A stretch of DNA of 64,000 bases from an uncultured Lachnospiraceae bacterium (GTDB lineage Bacteria; Bacillota; Clostridia; Lachnospirales; Lachnospiraceae), in assembly GCA_910588845.1 (NCBI GenBank), contig CAJURU010000004.1:1-64000 (forward strand), in the 5' to 3' direction. Numbering within the stretch: the stretch's first letter is position 1; the number at the start of each line of letters is the position of its first letter. The position numbers were made by a program, and so were the translations under genes. This document shows, in pieces, positions 56,380 through 64,000 of this stretch. The notes beneath the pieces were generated by a model, which saw only the letters and a program-made list of their open reading frames with translations, did no database searches and was not told where the DNA came from.

Positions 56380-56412
56380 AATGAGACCGGTTTTGCCGGT
56401 CTCATTTTTTTA
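56380..56412 (+). terminator. Flagellin terminator
   Basis: AATGAGACCGG and CCGGTCTCATT arms with a five-base loop (TTTTG), followed by TTTTT. Strong rho-independent terminator 20 bases after the stop. Confidence 0.92.
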
Positions 56413-56427
56413 TCTAATAGGAAACAC

Positions 56428-56451
56428 CTTGTCACGCTAAAGCGTGAAGGT
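56428..56451 (-). terminator. Hairpin at the end of the glycosyltransferase operon
   Basis: A TCACGC/GCGTGA stem with loop TAAA, extended by CCT/AGG across a small bulge. On the minus strand it follows the glycosyltransferase stop by about 22 bases. The U-run is poor, so termination is uncertain. Confidence 0.4.
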
Positions 56452-56472
56452 ATCAGGTTTATGGCTTAATCC

Positions 56473-57642
56473 CTACAGCCCAGTGATGCGCAGCATTTCT
56501 CGAAAACATTTCTCAAAACTATGGTTTTCCCGCACCTTACGATGTCCATTTTCTGCAATTTCCTTCCGCTCTTTGTCGTGGGAGAGATAATATTCAATTT
56601 TATTTAGTAAGTCTTCCGTATCATTATAATAGACAAAATCTTCGTCCGGTACGAAATAATCCAGAAAATCGGCCTGGAAATTCGTCAGCAGAAAGCCGCC
56701 GGCGCCCATGATGTCCATAGCGCGTAAGGGAATACCGGATTGGATGCTCTTTAAGGTGATGTTCAGATTAATCTTGCTGTTGGCAAAGATATAGGGCATT
56801 TCTGCGTAGTAATCTGTGGCGCCCATATTGCGCACATGGGGAATCTTTGTTTCCTTATTTAATGTAAAGAGTTTGAGCTTATTCACAAATCGCTCTCCAA
56901 TGGCTGTCAATAAGCGGATGCGTTCTAAGGAAGTTACTTTGCGTCCCAGATAATAGTTTGCATAAATGTACTGAGGAGTTTCCACACCGTACTTATCATT
57001 CGCATAGGGGGACACACGGAGCATTTCAGCCAATATTCCGTCATTCAGAACTTCCTCCAGAAAATTATAGCCATAAATTTTCAACTGCGCTTCCATCACT
57101 GCATCCAGATAACCTCTGGTATAATCGTTGACATCGGCAAGACGCTCATAGAAATTGTGAGCCTCATTGTATAAGGCGCCCACGAACGAAATGTCGCAAG
57201 TGCACTTGGCGCGGTCAAACTCTTTTTGGGCAAGGAAGTCAATAATGGTAGCATTGACGGGAAGCGGCGTGTAGTAGACAGTGCGGATGCCCATATTCTG
57301 TAATTTCATGTATTCCTGTTTGTCAAAGAGGAACACATGGTTCGTGGGATAGATGATGGTGTAGGAATACAAAGGAACGTAAGGGCTGTCATACACCAGG
57401 GCGAGGTAGGGAATATTGTGCCTTTTGCAGCCCTCGGCGACGACAGGGTAAAAATTAAAGGAAAAGCAGAACTTGAAGTTCTTATCGCGCACAGCATCGT
57501 CAAACGATTTATCAAAATCAGCGCTCAGGCGTTCTTGGTAGTCCTTATGGGAGAACATGGTAAGCTTATAGCCCATTTGTTCTAACGTAAAAATGGCGTC
57601 CACCTTACCGAAACACGCCCAATCTATAAATAAAACGTCCAT
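56473..57642 (-). CDS. DUF3880/CgeB-type glycosyltransferase, paralogue 1
   Basis: 389 residues from ATG at 57642 (AGGAGG upstream). The N-terminal half (MDVLFIDWACFGKVDAIFTL) and DISFVGALY region (about 175) resemble DUF3880; the C-terminal half, with LNITLKSIQSGIPLRAMDIM and GGFLLTNFQADFLDYF, is the glycosyltransferase group 1 domain. Two neighbours are paralogues with the same blocks. Located just behind flagellin, it probably acts on flagellin or a surface glycan; donor and acceptor unknown. A start further upstream would add 15 residues without a ribosome binding site. Confidence 0.82.
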   Translation of the reverse strand: MDVLFIDWACFGKVDAIFTLEQMGYKLTMFSHKDYQERLSADFDKSFDDAVRDKNFKFCFSFNFYPVVAEGCKRHNIPYLALVYDSPYVPLYSYTIIYPTNHVFLFDKQEYMKLQNMGIRTVYYTPLPVNATIIDFLAQKEFDRAKCTCDISFVGALYNEAHNFYERLADVNDYTRGYLDAVMEAQLKIYGYNFLEEVLNDGILAEMLRVSPYANDKYGVETPQYIYANYYLGRKVTSLERIRLLTAIGERFVNKLKLFTLNKETKIPHVRNMGATDYYAEMPYIFANSKINLNITLKSIQSGIPLRAMDIMGAGGFLLTNFQADFLDYFVPDEDFVYYNDTEDLLNKIEYYLSHDKERKEIAENGHRKVRENHSFEKCFREMLRITGL

Positions 57643-57702
57643 TATAAAATCCTCCTGATAATTTTCATAGTATATTGTAGTTTTCAACCGATAAAGATAA
57701 GT

Positions 57703-58893
57703 TTATGGCGCTGTCTGTTTTGTAAAAGCAATCTCCAACATTTGCGTAAGGCGGATGGGATAAGTGTGATATTTCTGTACACGGGCAAAACCGTTTTCGG
57801 CAATCTCTCTGCGCTCTGCCTCATGATGGAGGAAATAATCTGCTTTTCCGACAAGGTCGTCAAGGTTTTCGTAGTATACCAAATCTTCGCCCGGCACAAA
57901 GAATTCCGCCAGCTCCGGCTGGAAATTTGTCAGCACAAAGCCGCCGCATCCCAGAATGTCAAAAATTCTCAGCGGCAAGCCGCTGCGGATGGATTTGGAG
58001 GTGATGTTCAGATTAATCTTGCTGTTATGGAAGATGATAGGCATTTCCTCCAGGGTCTTTGCCAGTCCGCGATTGTGAATATGTGGAAGGCAGGAGGTAT
58101 CGCTTGCCGTATAGAGGTCAACCGGGAAACGGGCGGACAGCAGCTGCATCACCCGCAACCGTTCTATGGAGGAAATTTTATTGCCGATATACAATTCCGA
58201 CATCGTTTTGCGGTCTGTCAGATAGGAGTCAAAAGGATATTGGAAAAACCCTGGCAAATGCGCTTTAAATTCTTCGACAATCTCGTCTGTCAGCAAATCT
58301 TCCACGATATAGCCGCCGTAAATCCGAAGCTGTGCTTCCATCAGCCCGTCCAGATAACCGGAAAGGTAAGCGGGAGCGTCGTTGAGCCTGTCATAAGGGC
58401 ATTTCTCTGTGTACAGGGAACCGACGAAGGAAATGTCGGAGGTAAACTTCTTGCGTAGGGCGGCGGAAGAGGAACGTATGCAGCCCTGCTTCTGTCTGAC
58501 GTTGACGGCCAGAGGCAGGTGAAATACATGTCCGGGGTTAAGCGGCGATATCTCCTCATATTGTGCTCGGTCGAAAAGAAAAATACGGTTGTAGGGATTT
58601 GCAATCGAAGTTGCAAACAGTTCCATCACCGGCGAGTCTACGGTCCAACAGAGATAAGGCAGCCTGAAGATTTTGCAGACTTCGCTCAAAAATGGAAAAA
58701 AGTTAATGCTGAACACGAAATCTACCGGGTGTTCCAGCAACGCATTACTGACTATTTGAATCGACTCCTGAGGAGTTAAAGATTTGTTTGTCATTTCTGT
58801 AGTAATTTCCCGTACGGTATGCCCTAACTCCTGGAAGCCGTCGATTACGTCCGGCTCACAGATGCTTCCATAACGGTAAAATAGCAGCTTCAT
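57703..58893 (-). CDS. DUF3880/CgeB-type glycosyltransferase, paralogue 2
   Basis: 396 residues, starting MKLLFYRYGSICEPDVIDGF. It shares the DISFVGSLY, KINLNITSKSIRSGLPLRIF and GGFVLTNFQPELAEFFVPGE blocks with its neighbours. The C-terminal half is the GT-4-like nucleotide-sugar-binding domain. Its 5' end overlaps paralogue 3 by four bases (ATGA), showing translational coupling. The tandem set suggests stepwise addition of related sugars. Confidence 0.82.
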   Translation of the reverse strand: MKLLFYRYGSICEPDVIDGFQELGHTVREITTEMTNKSLTPQESIQIVSNALLEHPVDFVFSINFFPFLSEVCKIFRLPYLCWTVDSPVMELFATSIANPYNRIFLFDRAQYEEISPLNPGHVFHLPLAVNVRQKQGCIRSSSAALRKKFTSDISFVGSLYTEKCPYDRLNDAPAYLSGYLDGLMEAQLRIYGGYIVEDLLTDEIVEEFKAHLPGFFQYPFDSYLTDRKTMSELYIGNKISSIERLRVMQLLSARFPVDLYTASDTSCLPHIHNRGLAKTLEEMPIIFHNSKINLNITSKSIRSGLPLRIFDILGCGGFVLTNFQPELAEFFVPGEDLVYYENLDDLVGKADYFLHHEAERREIAENGFARVQKYHTYPIRLTQMLEIAFTKQTAP

Positions 58894-60059
58894 ATGAAAT
58901 CCTCCCTTACCTTCTGCAAAATAAGATTTAACTGATGGGTGTAAGAGAAATTGTCCCGCACTTTCATATAGCCGTTCATGGCAATTCTCACCCGCTCTTC
59001 TTCGTGGGACAGGTAATACGCCGTTTTCTCCATCAGCTCGTCCAAGTCGCGGAATACTTCAATTTCTTTGCCGATTTCAAAGTAGTCTTCCAGTTCCTGC
59101 TGATAATTCGTCAATACAAATCCGCCGGAACCCATAATGTCCAGAATGCGCTGGGGCATACCGGTTTCAATGGAAGGCAGCGTAATGTTGAGGTTAATCT
59201 TGCTGAGGTAAAATATTTTATTCATGGCGGTATAGTAGTCGACGCCCTGGTGAACCTGCACATTGCGGATATAGGCGCAGCTGCTTCTCGTATATAAGTC
59301 AACGGTATGTTTTTCCGCGAGGGCGTTCAGCACGGTAATCCGGTCCATCTCAGCGAGCTTGCGGGATAAAAGTAGAAGTCCCATGTATAAATTAAAGTCC
59401 ATTTCCTGCCGGTTCCAGGCGTTCGCGCCGAAGGTCTGCGTCATAAAGTCCGCTGTTTTCTGCGATACTCTGGGCCAAGGCTTTACGGTGTGCCAATTAC
59501 AGAGGTTGTGCAGGAGGTAAACCTTTAATTCTGCGGCAACGTCTTCCGGGAAGCGGGAGACGAAGCTGTTGTAGGAGTTGTCCTCATAGAGATTGCCGAT
59601 GAAGGAAATGTCACAAGCGAATGTTTCTTCATCTTCGGGGCTGATATTCAGCGCACCGGTGCGGGAGAGATTTACCCCCATAGGCAGATAATACAAATGA
59701 GGAATATCCATGGATTGCAAATGCTCATACTCTGCGCGGTCAAAAATAAAGAGATAATTACAGGGATTTTTTACTGCCGGATGAAACAGTGAAACAAGTG
59801 GAGAGTCATAGACCCAGCCAATATATGGAAAATGATATTTCTGGCATAAATCTGAAATTTCCGGTACAAACAGGTAGGAAATCAGGCAGTCAAAATCGTG
59901 TTCAGATAAAAATATATCCAGCTTTTCAAACTCTTTTGCTACAGGCGCCAGAGGATCAAACTCTGCATGTTCATAAATGGCAACTTTTTCGCCCATTTCC
60001 AGCAATGCCCAGGGAATATCAAAGCTGGAGTTTTTTATGCGGATAAATAAAAAATGCAT
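58890..60059 (-). CDS. DUF3880/CgeB-type glycosyltransferase, paralogue 3
   Basis: 389 residues starting MHFLFIRIKNSSFDIPWALL. It shares DISFIGNLY, KINLNITLPSIETGMPQRIL and GGFVLTNYQQELEDYF with the other two. It is the promoter-proximal gene of the minus-strand set. GGAGGTACGC precedes the ATG. The intergenic region to the divergent GT2 gene holds TATAAT-like elements in both directions. Confidence 0.82.
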   Translation of the reverse strand: MHFLFIRIKNSSFDIPWALLEMGEKVAIYEHAEFDPLAPVAKEFEKLDIFLSEHDFDCLISYLFVPEISDLCQKYHFPYIGWVYDSPLVSLFHPAVKNPCNYLFIFDRAEYEHLQSMDIPHLYYLPMGVNLSRTGALNISPEDEETFACDISFIGNLYEDNSYNSFVSRFPEDVAAELKVYLLHNLCNWHTVKPWPRVSQKTADFMTQTFGANAWNRQEMDFNLYMGLLLLSRKLAEMDRITVLNALAEKHTVDLYTRSSCAYIRNVQVHQGVDYYTAMNKIFYLSKINLNITLPSIETGMPQRILDIMGSGGFVLTNYQQELEDYFEIGKEIEVFRDLDELMEKTAYYLSHEEERVRIAMNGYMKVRDNFSYTHQLNLILQKVREDFI

Positions 60060-60212
60060 AGCGTACCTCCAAGAAATAGTGTATAATACTAATATTAATA
60101 TTATACCATGGAATACTTTGCAATGGCAGAAGTGTTATGCGCACTGCAATGCATCAATAAATGTATAATATATGTCGCTATTATAACACAATTTATAGGA
60201 AAATGAAGAGAA
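60060..60212. promoter_or_regulatory. Divergent promoter region between glycosyltransferase genes
   Basis: AT-rich spacer with TATAAT on both strands (plus 60164-60169; minus about 60102-60107) but no clear -35 at 16-18 bases. It also contains an AT-rich near-palindrome (around 60083-60104). It probably drives both the minus-strand trio and the plus-strand GT2 gene. Confidence 0.4.
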
Positions 60213-61256
60213 ATGAATGTAAAGAAAATGAAGAAAATATCAATGGTTGTTCCCTGTTTTAATTCAGCGAAATATTTGGGGGAATGTTTTGCTTCTATCA
60301 GAAATCAGACGCTTGGCCTGGAAGGTATACAGATGATTTTCGTTGATGACGCTTCCACAGATAATACACTGGAATGTTTGAGGGAATTTGCGGGGGCCTA
60401 TCCGCAGTCGGTGGAAGTTGTTTCTCTGGCAGAGAACCGCAGGCAGGGCGGCGCCAGGAATGCAGGGCTTGCCAGAGCTGTTGGTGAATATGTCATGTTT
60501 CTCGATTCAGATGACTGGCTGGATCATAGTATGTGTGAGAAAGCATATAGCAAAGCGGCAGAGTATTGCGTGGATATTTTGCAGTTTTGCTTTATTCATG
60601 TATTTCGGCAAGGCAGTACAAAAGATAGCGCCAGCCGTTACGGTTTTCTCGACGGTACATTGTCCGAGATTAGAAAAGGTATGCTGTTGGGTACTTTGTT
60701 TACATTTGGCAGCCAGAATAAGCTCTACCGCACAAGTTTTCTCAAAGAACAGGCAGCCGCATTTCCAGAGGGCGTCGTCTATGAGGAACCGTATTTTGTT
60801 TATCCGCTGCTGTTTGAGGCGGAACGTTTTTACAGTATGGAAGAAGGATTATATTATTACCGGCAGACAGAGCCGAGCACAACGGTAAAGCATATGGATC
60901 AGAAACATACGCTCTATAACCATCCGTTTGTACAGTTGGAGCTGCTGAAACAACTGATATCCCGGAAAAAGTATATAGAAGAATATTACAGCGAGATAGA
61001 ATTTCATTTTCTGCACAGCTATTACATTGAGACTTTGTATTTTTCTGGTAAAAGCAATAAATATTTGGGAGCCGATTATTTTCGCAATATGCAAAGAACA
61101 GTATTGGAGCTATTCCCGGAATATAAGCAGAATCCTTACTTACAGCTGCAATGTTTTACAAAGCTTGGCAGGGTACTGGCATCCCTGCAACAGGAGTTTT
61201 CCCAGCAAGAGTTGGCAGCATATTGTCAGGAAGTTGTGAGGATCATTGACGGTTGA
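60213..61256 (+). CDS. GT2-family glycosyltransferase
   Basis: 347 residues. The GT-A fold opens ISMVVPCFNSAKYLGECFAS (about 9-28), followed by IFVDDASTDNTLECL and the metal-binding MFLDSDDWLD (DxD) near residue 95. The remaining part is helical and unassigned. An ATG at 60228 is another possible start. It probably transfers a sugar to a surface polymer or to flagellin together with the neighbouring enzymes. Confidence 0.88.
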   Translation: MNVKKMKKISMVVPCFNSAKYLGECFASIRNQTLGLEGIQMIFVDDASTDNTLECLREFAGAYPQSVEVVSLAENRRQGGARNAGLARAVGEYVMFLDSDDWLDHSMCEKAYSKAAEYCVDILQFCFIHVFRQGSTKDSASRYGFLDGTLSEIRKGMLLGTLFTFGSQNKLYRTSFLKEQAAAFPEGVVYEEPYFVYPLLFEAERFYSMEEGLYYYRQTEPSTTVKHMDQKHTLYNHPFVQLELLKQLISRKKYIEEYYSEIEFHFLHSYYIETLYFSGKSNKYLGADYFRNMQRTVLELFPEYKQNPYLQLQCFTKLGRVLASLQQEFSQQELAAYCQEVVRIIDG

Positions 61257-61280
61257 CAGCAGGGCGTTACGCATTATAAT
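61253..61280 (+). promoter_or_regulatory. Consensus sigma-A promoter before the GT-D gene
   Basis: TTGACA (61253-61258), 16-base spacer, TATAAT (61275-61280): exact matches to both consensus hexamers. The -35 overlaps the stop codon of the GT2 gene. Confidence 0.85.
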
Positions 61281-61290
61281 TAGAGAAAAT

Positions 61291-61326
61291 GTAACTTATA
61301 AACAGGCGATGCAAATCGTCAGTTAC
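61291..61326 (+). promoter_or_regulatory. Structured 5' leader of the GT-D gene
   Basis: GTAACT (61291-61296) pairs with AGTTAC (61321-61326), enclosing CGAT-GCAA-ATCG (61307-61318). The fold begins at or just after the predicted transcription start and leaves the Shine-Dalgarno free. It may stabilise the 5' end. Confidence 0.5.
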
Positions 61327-61345
61327 AGGATAATAGAAGGGTAGG

Positions 61346-62449
61346 ATGGAGATGAATTTGGAGCAAAAGGTAGCAGATTTGGAACAAAAGCTGCAGGAAC
61401 TTCAAGCAGAGAATCATGCGAGAAAAAAAGAAAATGAATCAATGGTGAAACTGATCCGCGAATTATATTCTATCAACAGCCAGACGATGAACGAGATGTC
61501 AACAATTGTCGCAAATTTGAATACATTGGATGTGAAACAGTCGTTGAATTGGGCGAATATAAATAATTTTAAATATGAAATTTTAGATCCTGCGATTAGG
61601 AGGGAAGAACATTATTATCCGCTAATTCGCAATGTCAACGAGACATTGGAAGAAATTATCAAAGGGAAAAAGTCAATCGCACGTTTTGGTGATGGCGAAT
61701 TTGCGCAAATCAGTAAGATGGAGAGACATAAGTTCCAGAAGTTAAACGATACGCTGGCAGTTCGCTTAGAGGAAGTGCTGCACAGCCGCCATCCGCGTAT
61801 GCTGATTGCGATTGCCAATAATTATGGATCCCTGGAGGCGTATACGGAAAGCGCTGCCAATGCCATACGTCTATACATGATGGGGGAGAACGTGAGAGAG
61901 CGGCAAATGGAGCTTTTGGAGCATGACAGAGTTTATTATGACGCCTATGTCTCACGGCCGTATGTGATATTTAAGGACAATCAGACCGATGCGCCAAAGA
62001 AGCGGTTTGAAGCGATAAAAGAGATATGGCGGGAACGCAGCGTAATCATCGTGGAAGGGGCGCAGACCAGGATGGGCGTCGGCAATCATCTGCTGGATGG
62101 GGCCCGGGAGATAAAACGTATCCTTGCTCCGGCGACCAGCTCCTTTGACCGTTATGACGATATCTTGAAAGCATCCTTAGCACATGCCGAGAGTGATACG
62201 CTCTTTTTGATTGCCATGGGACCGTCGGCGGGCGTGCTCGCATACGATTTGACGGTGGAAGGTCACCAGGCGATTGATATTGGGCATCTCGATTTGGAAT
62301 ATGAGTGGTTCCTTGCCGGGAAAGGCGAGAGAGTTGCCGTGAAATATAAATATAATAATGAAGTAGAAGGCGATGAGGGGGCGGAAGAGCTTAACGATCC
62401 GGTTTATGAGGCGCAGATTATAGCAGATTTATCTGATTATCAAGATTAG
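61346..62449 (+). CDS. GT-D fold glycosyltransferase (DUF1792/SP_1767 family)
   Basis: 367 residues. Residues 1-65 form a coiled coil (LEQKVADLEQKLQELQAENH). The GT-D domain follows, with RFGDGE (113-118) as the metal-binding DxE-type motif, then the conserved IIVEGAQTRMGVGNHLLDGA and LIAMGPSAGVLAYDL. In streptococci this family extends glycans on serine-rich surface proteins. The coiled coil suggests a partner or oligomer. It has a near-perfect own promoter. The downstream GT2 gene is 14 bases away and likely cotranscribed. Confidence 0.88.
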   Translation: MEMNLEQKVADLEQKLQELQAENHARKKENESMVKLIRELYSINSQTMNEMSTIVANLNTLDVKQSLNWANINNFKYEILDPAIRREEHYYPLIRNVNETLEEIIKGKKSIARFGDGEFAQISKMERHKFQKLNDTLAVRLEEVLHSRHPRMLIAIANNYGSLEAYTESAANAIRLYMMGENVRERQMELLEHDRVYYDAYVSRPYVIFKDNQTDAPKKRFEAIKEIWRERSVIIVEGAQTRMGVGNHLLDGAREIKRILAPATSSFDRYDDILKASLAHAESDTLFLIAMGPSAGVLAYDLTVEGHQAIDIGHLDLEYEWFLAGKGERVAVKYKYNNEVEGDEGAEELNDPVYEAQIIADLSDYQD

Positions 62450-62463
62450 GAGGATAGAATTAT

Positions 62464-64000
62464 ATGAGAACATTTCCCATGACTATACAAGAAATACGGC
62501 AGGAGATTTTAGGGAACAAAGATTATAGTATGGAAGATATATTGTTCTTTTTACAGGAGGTCATTTGTCTATATGAAGATTATGACGGGCTTGGAGAGTG
62601 CCTTGCATATATTTGTGAGAAGATGAAGCAGAATGCAGATGGATGCTATAAAGAATATCTGCCTCTGACAGAAATATTTTCCAGGCTTTGCCTTAGTGAG
62701 AAGGACAGGTTATTGTTAGAAGAACAAGCGGAGATCACAAATATTGTGGGAACATTTTCTAAAATACAAGAACAATATCTGCAAGAGGAAGATAATGCTG
62801 CCGTGATCAGGCAGATTGCGGAAACGTCGTATAGCCTGAATGAGTCGGTTGTTCATGCAGTGGCAGCGGTTTTGTCCGCCAAATTGTCCGGGGAACCGCT
62901 ATTGGGAAAAGTTGGCAAGCAGGTTATGGATTTGCAGAATATTGGGTTCCTGTTAGAAATGCTGTCGGAGGATAGTAACACGTTTGCGCTGATCTGTGAT
63001 GGCAATGAGGAAGTCGATGGACATGTGCTGGCAAATATGATTTCCCGGCTTGGGCACAGAGTGATTATGCTTGTCAAAGAAACGGAGGAAAGTTTCAGTG
63101 ATGACAACAGTGCGAAATATCTTGATCCCCGTGAAGAGATATTGACGTTAGAGTATAAGCAAGACGGTCTGGAAGATATGTTAAAGAGGGTATGCCGGGA
63201 GGCTGCGGGCAGGATGGTATGCGTTGTAGCAACCGGGCATGTTTTAGATCAGTTGATGCTTAACATGGAACGGGGATGTGAAGTGGAGCGGCTTTCCCTC
63301 ATGAGAACGCCTGTGTTGCAAGATAAATTGACTTTTGGCTGGGCAGGAGATTATCTTTCCTATGTCAGTAAGATTTATAAATGTGACGCCCATAAAGATG
63401 TGGAGGCGGAACCGAAATTTCGTTTTTCTTTTGTCATACCAACGAAAAATAGTGCGGAAACTTTGCGTTATACGCTGATGACCTGCATGAACCAGAGGTG
63501 GAAAGGAGAGTATGAGATTCTTGTAAGCGATAATTCCACAGAGGGGAACGATGATATCTTTCACTTGTGTGAAGAACTTAAAGAAAAGGATGAAAGGATC
63601 CATTATGTCAGGACGCCCCGTCCTCTGGTAATTGGTAAGAGTTTTGAATATGCGTTCCTGAAAGCGAGGGGAGAGTTTGTCATTCCGCTGGGTGCGGACG
63701 ATGGGGCGCTCCCGTGGACGTTGGAGGCATTGGATGAGGTATTAAAGGACGTGCCGGACGAGATTTTAATGTGGACAAGAGGGCAATATCAGTGGCCGGA
63801 TTATGGGGCAGGAATTTCGGATTGTCTTACGTTTCCATGCCATATTTCCAAAGGTACATACCCTACTGGATATTTGGACGGCGAGTGGTTTCTTAACAAT
63901 ATCCTGCAAGTGCCGCAGACAATGTATGGGCTTCCCCTGCTTTATATTAACTCAGGATTTCGCAGGAGCTATATGAAAACTTTGCTGGCAAAGACAGGCA
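62464..64000 (+). CDS. GT2-family glycosyltransferase, partial (cut by window end)
   Basis: At least 512 codons from ATG 62464, open to the window end. AGGAGG at the stop of the previous gene serves as the ribosome binding site. Residues 1-310 are mostly helical and unrecognised; from about 320 a GT-A domain starts (FSFVIPTKNSAETLRYTLMT), with EILVSDNSTEG and the DxD-like LGADDGAL near 410. The long N-terminal region is unusual for a simple GT2 enzyme. It belongs to the same unit as the GT-D gene. Confidence 0.85.
   Translation, partial: MRTFPMTIQEIRQEILGNKDYSMEDILFFLQEVICLYEDYDGLGECLAYICEKMKQNADGCYKEYLPLTEIFSRLCLSEKDRLLLEEQAEITNIVGTFSKIQEQYLQEEDNAAVIRQIAETSYSLNESVVHAVAAVLSAKLSGEPLLGKVGKQVMDLQNIGFLLEMLSEDSNTFALICDGNEEVDGHVLANMISRLGHRVIMLVKETEESFSDDNSAKYLDPREEILTLEYKQDGLEDMLKRVCREAAGRMVCVVATGHVLDQLMLNMERGCEVERLSLMRTPVLQDKLTFGWAGDYLSYVSKIYKCDAHKDVEAEPKFRFSFVIPTKNSAETLRYTLMTCMNQRWKGEYEILVSDNSTEGNDDIFHLCEELKEKDERIHYVRTPRPLVIGKSFEYAFLKARGEFVIPLGADDGALPWTLEALDEVLKDVPDEILMWTRGQYQWPDYGAGISDCLTFPCHISKGTYPTGYLDGEWFLNNILQVPQTMYGLPLLYINSGFRRSYMKTLLAKTG

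Overview
The window is about 64 kb of a low-to-moderate GC Gram-positive chromosome. It most likely comes from an anaerobic, motile member of the Lachnospiraceae (Clostridia). Supporting this are the spc/alpha ribosomal gene order with adk, map and a KOW protein after secY, a glycyl-radical class III ribonucleotide reductase, a class B sortase, Ig-like and BspA-like surface proteins, and flagellar genes with sigma-28 promoters. The family assignment is an inference from gene content; no species can be named.

Layout. (1) 1-14.5 kb: ribosomal spc and alpha operons, from rplN through secY, adk, map, a KOW protein and infA, then rpmJ, rpsM, rpsK, rpsD, rpoA and rplQ. Between infA and rpmJ sits an AT-rich foreign block with a small lipoprotein (apparent ATT start) and a type II-like restriction endonuclease/adenine methyltransferase pair. 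A family of about 60-120 bp palindromic repeats lies immediately after the stop codons of map, rpmJ and rpsM, and the rpoA-rplQ gap carries a cluster of RNA hairpins. (2) 14.6-23.8 kb: an amino/imino-acid oxidation island: a PutP-type symporter, a four-gene iron-sulfur/FAD dehydrogenase, an ornithine-cyclodeaminase-family protein, an AraC regulator, a PII-like protein and an APC permease. Two near-identical terminator hairpins sit in 5' leaders here. (3) 23.9-34.2 kb: an Ig-like NlpC/P60 hydrolase, nrdD-nrdG behind apparent tandem NrdR boxes, a lone PAS-like protein, an L,D-transpeptidase, an RNA methyltransferase, lgt and a hypothetical protein with a sigma-28-like -10 element.

(4) 34.2-44.4 kb: a cell-surface locus. 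It encodes a 2372-residue secreted protein with about 24 Ig-like repeats, a class B sortase with an N-terminal cytoplasmic domain, and a BspA-type leucine-rich-repeat protein ending in a TPKTG sorting signal. (5) 44.4-56.4 kb: the late flagellar cluster flgM, a flgN-like gene, two flgK genes, flgL, fliW, csrA, flaG, fliD, fliS, a fliT-like gene and a short flagellin. Three sigma-28 promoters (before flgM, flaG and flagellin) match TAAA-N15-NCCGATAW. Hairpins presenting ANGGAA in six-base loops precede flagellin and the first flgK and look like CsrA sites, fitting the FliW-CsrA switch encoded in the same cluster. (6) 56.4-64 kb: glycosyltransferases beside flagellin: three tandem paralogues on the minus strand and, on the plus strand, a GT2 enzyme, a GT-D (DUF1792) enzyme and a GT2 gene cut by the window edge. 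They plausibly glycosylate flagellin or another surface polymer.

No tRNA, rRNA, CRISPR array, insertion sequence or complete prophage was recognised. The most unusual points are the restriction-modification block inside the translation operon, the stop-codon-linked repeat family, the hairpin cluster before rplQ, and the paired leader terminators in the oxidation island.
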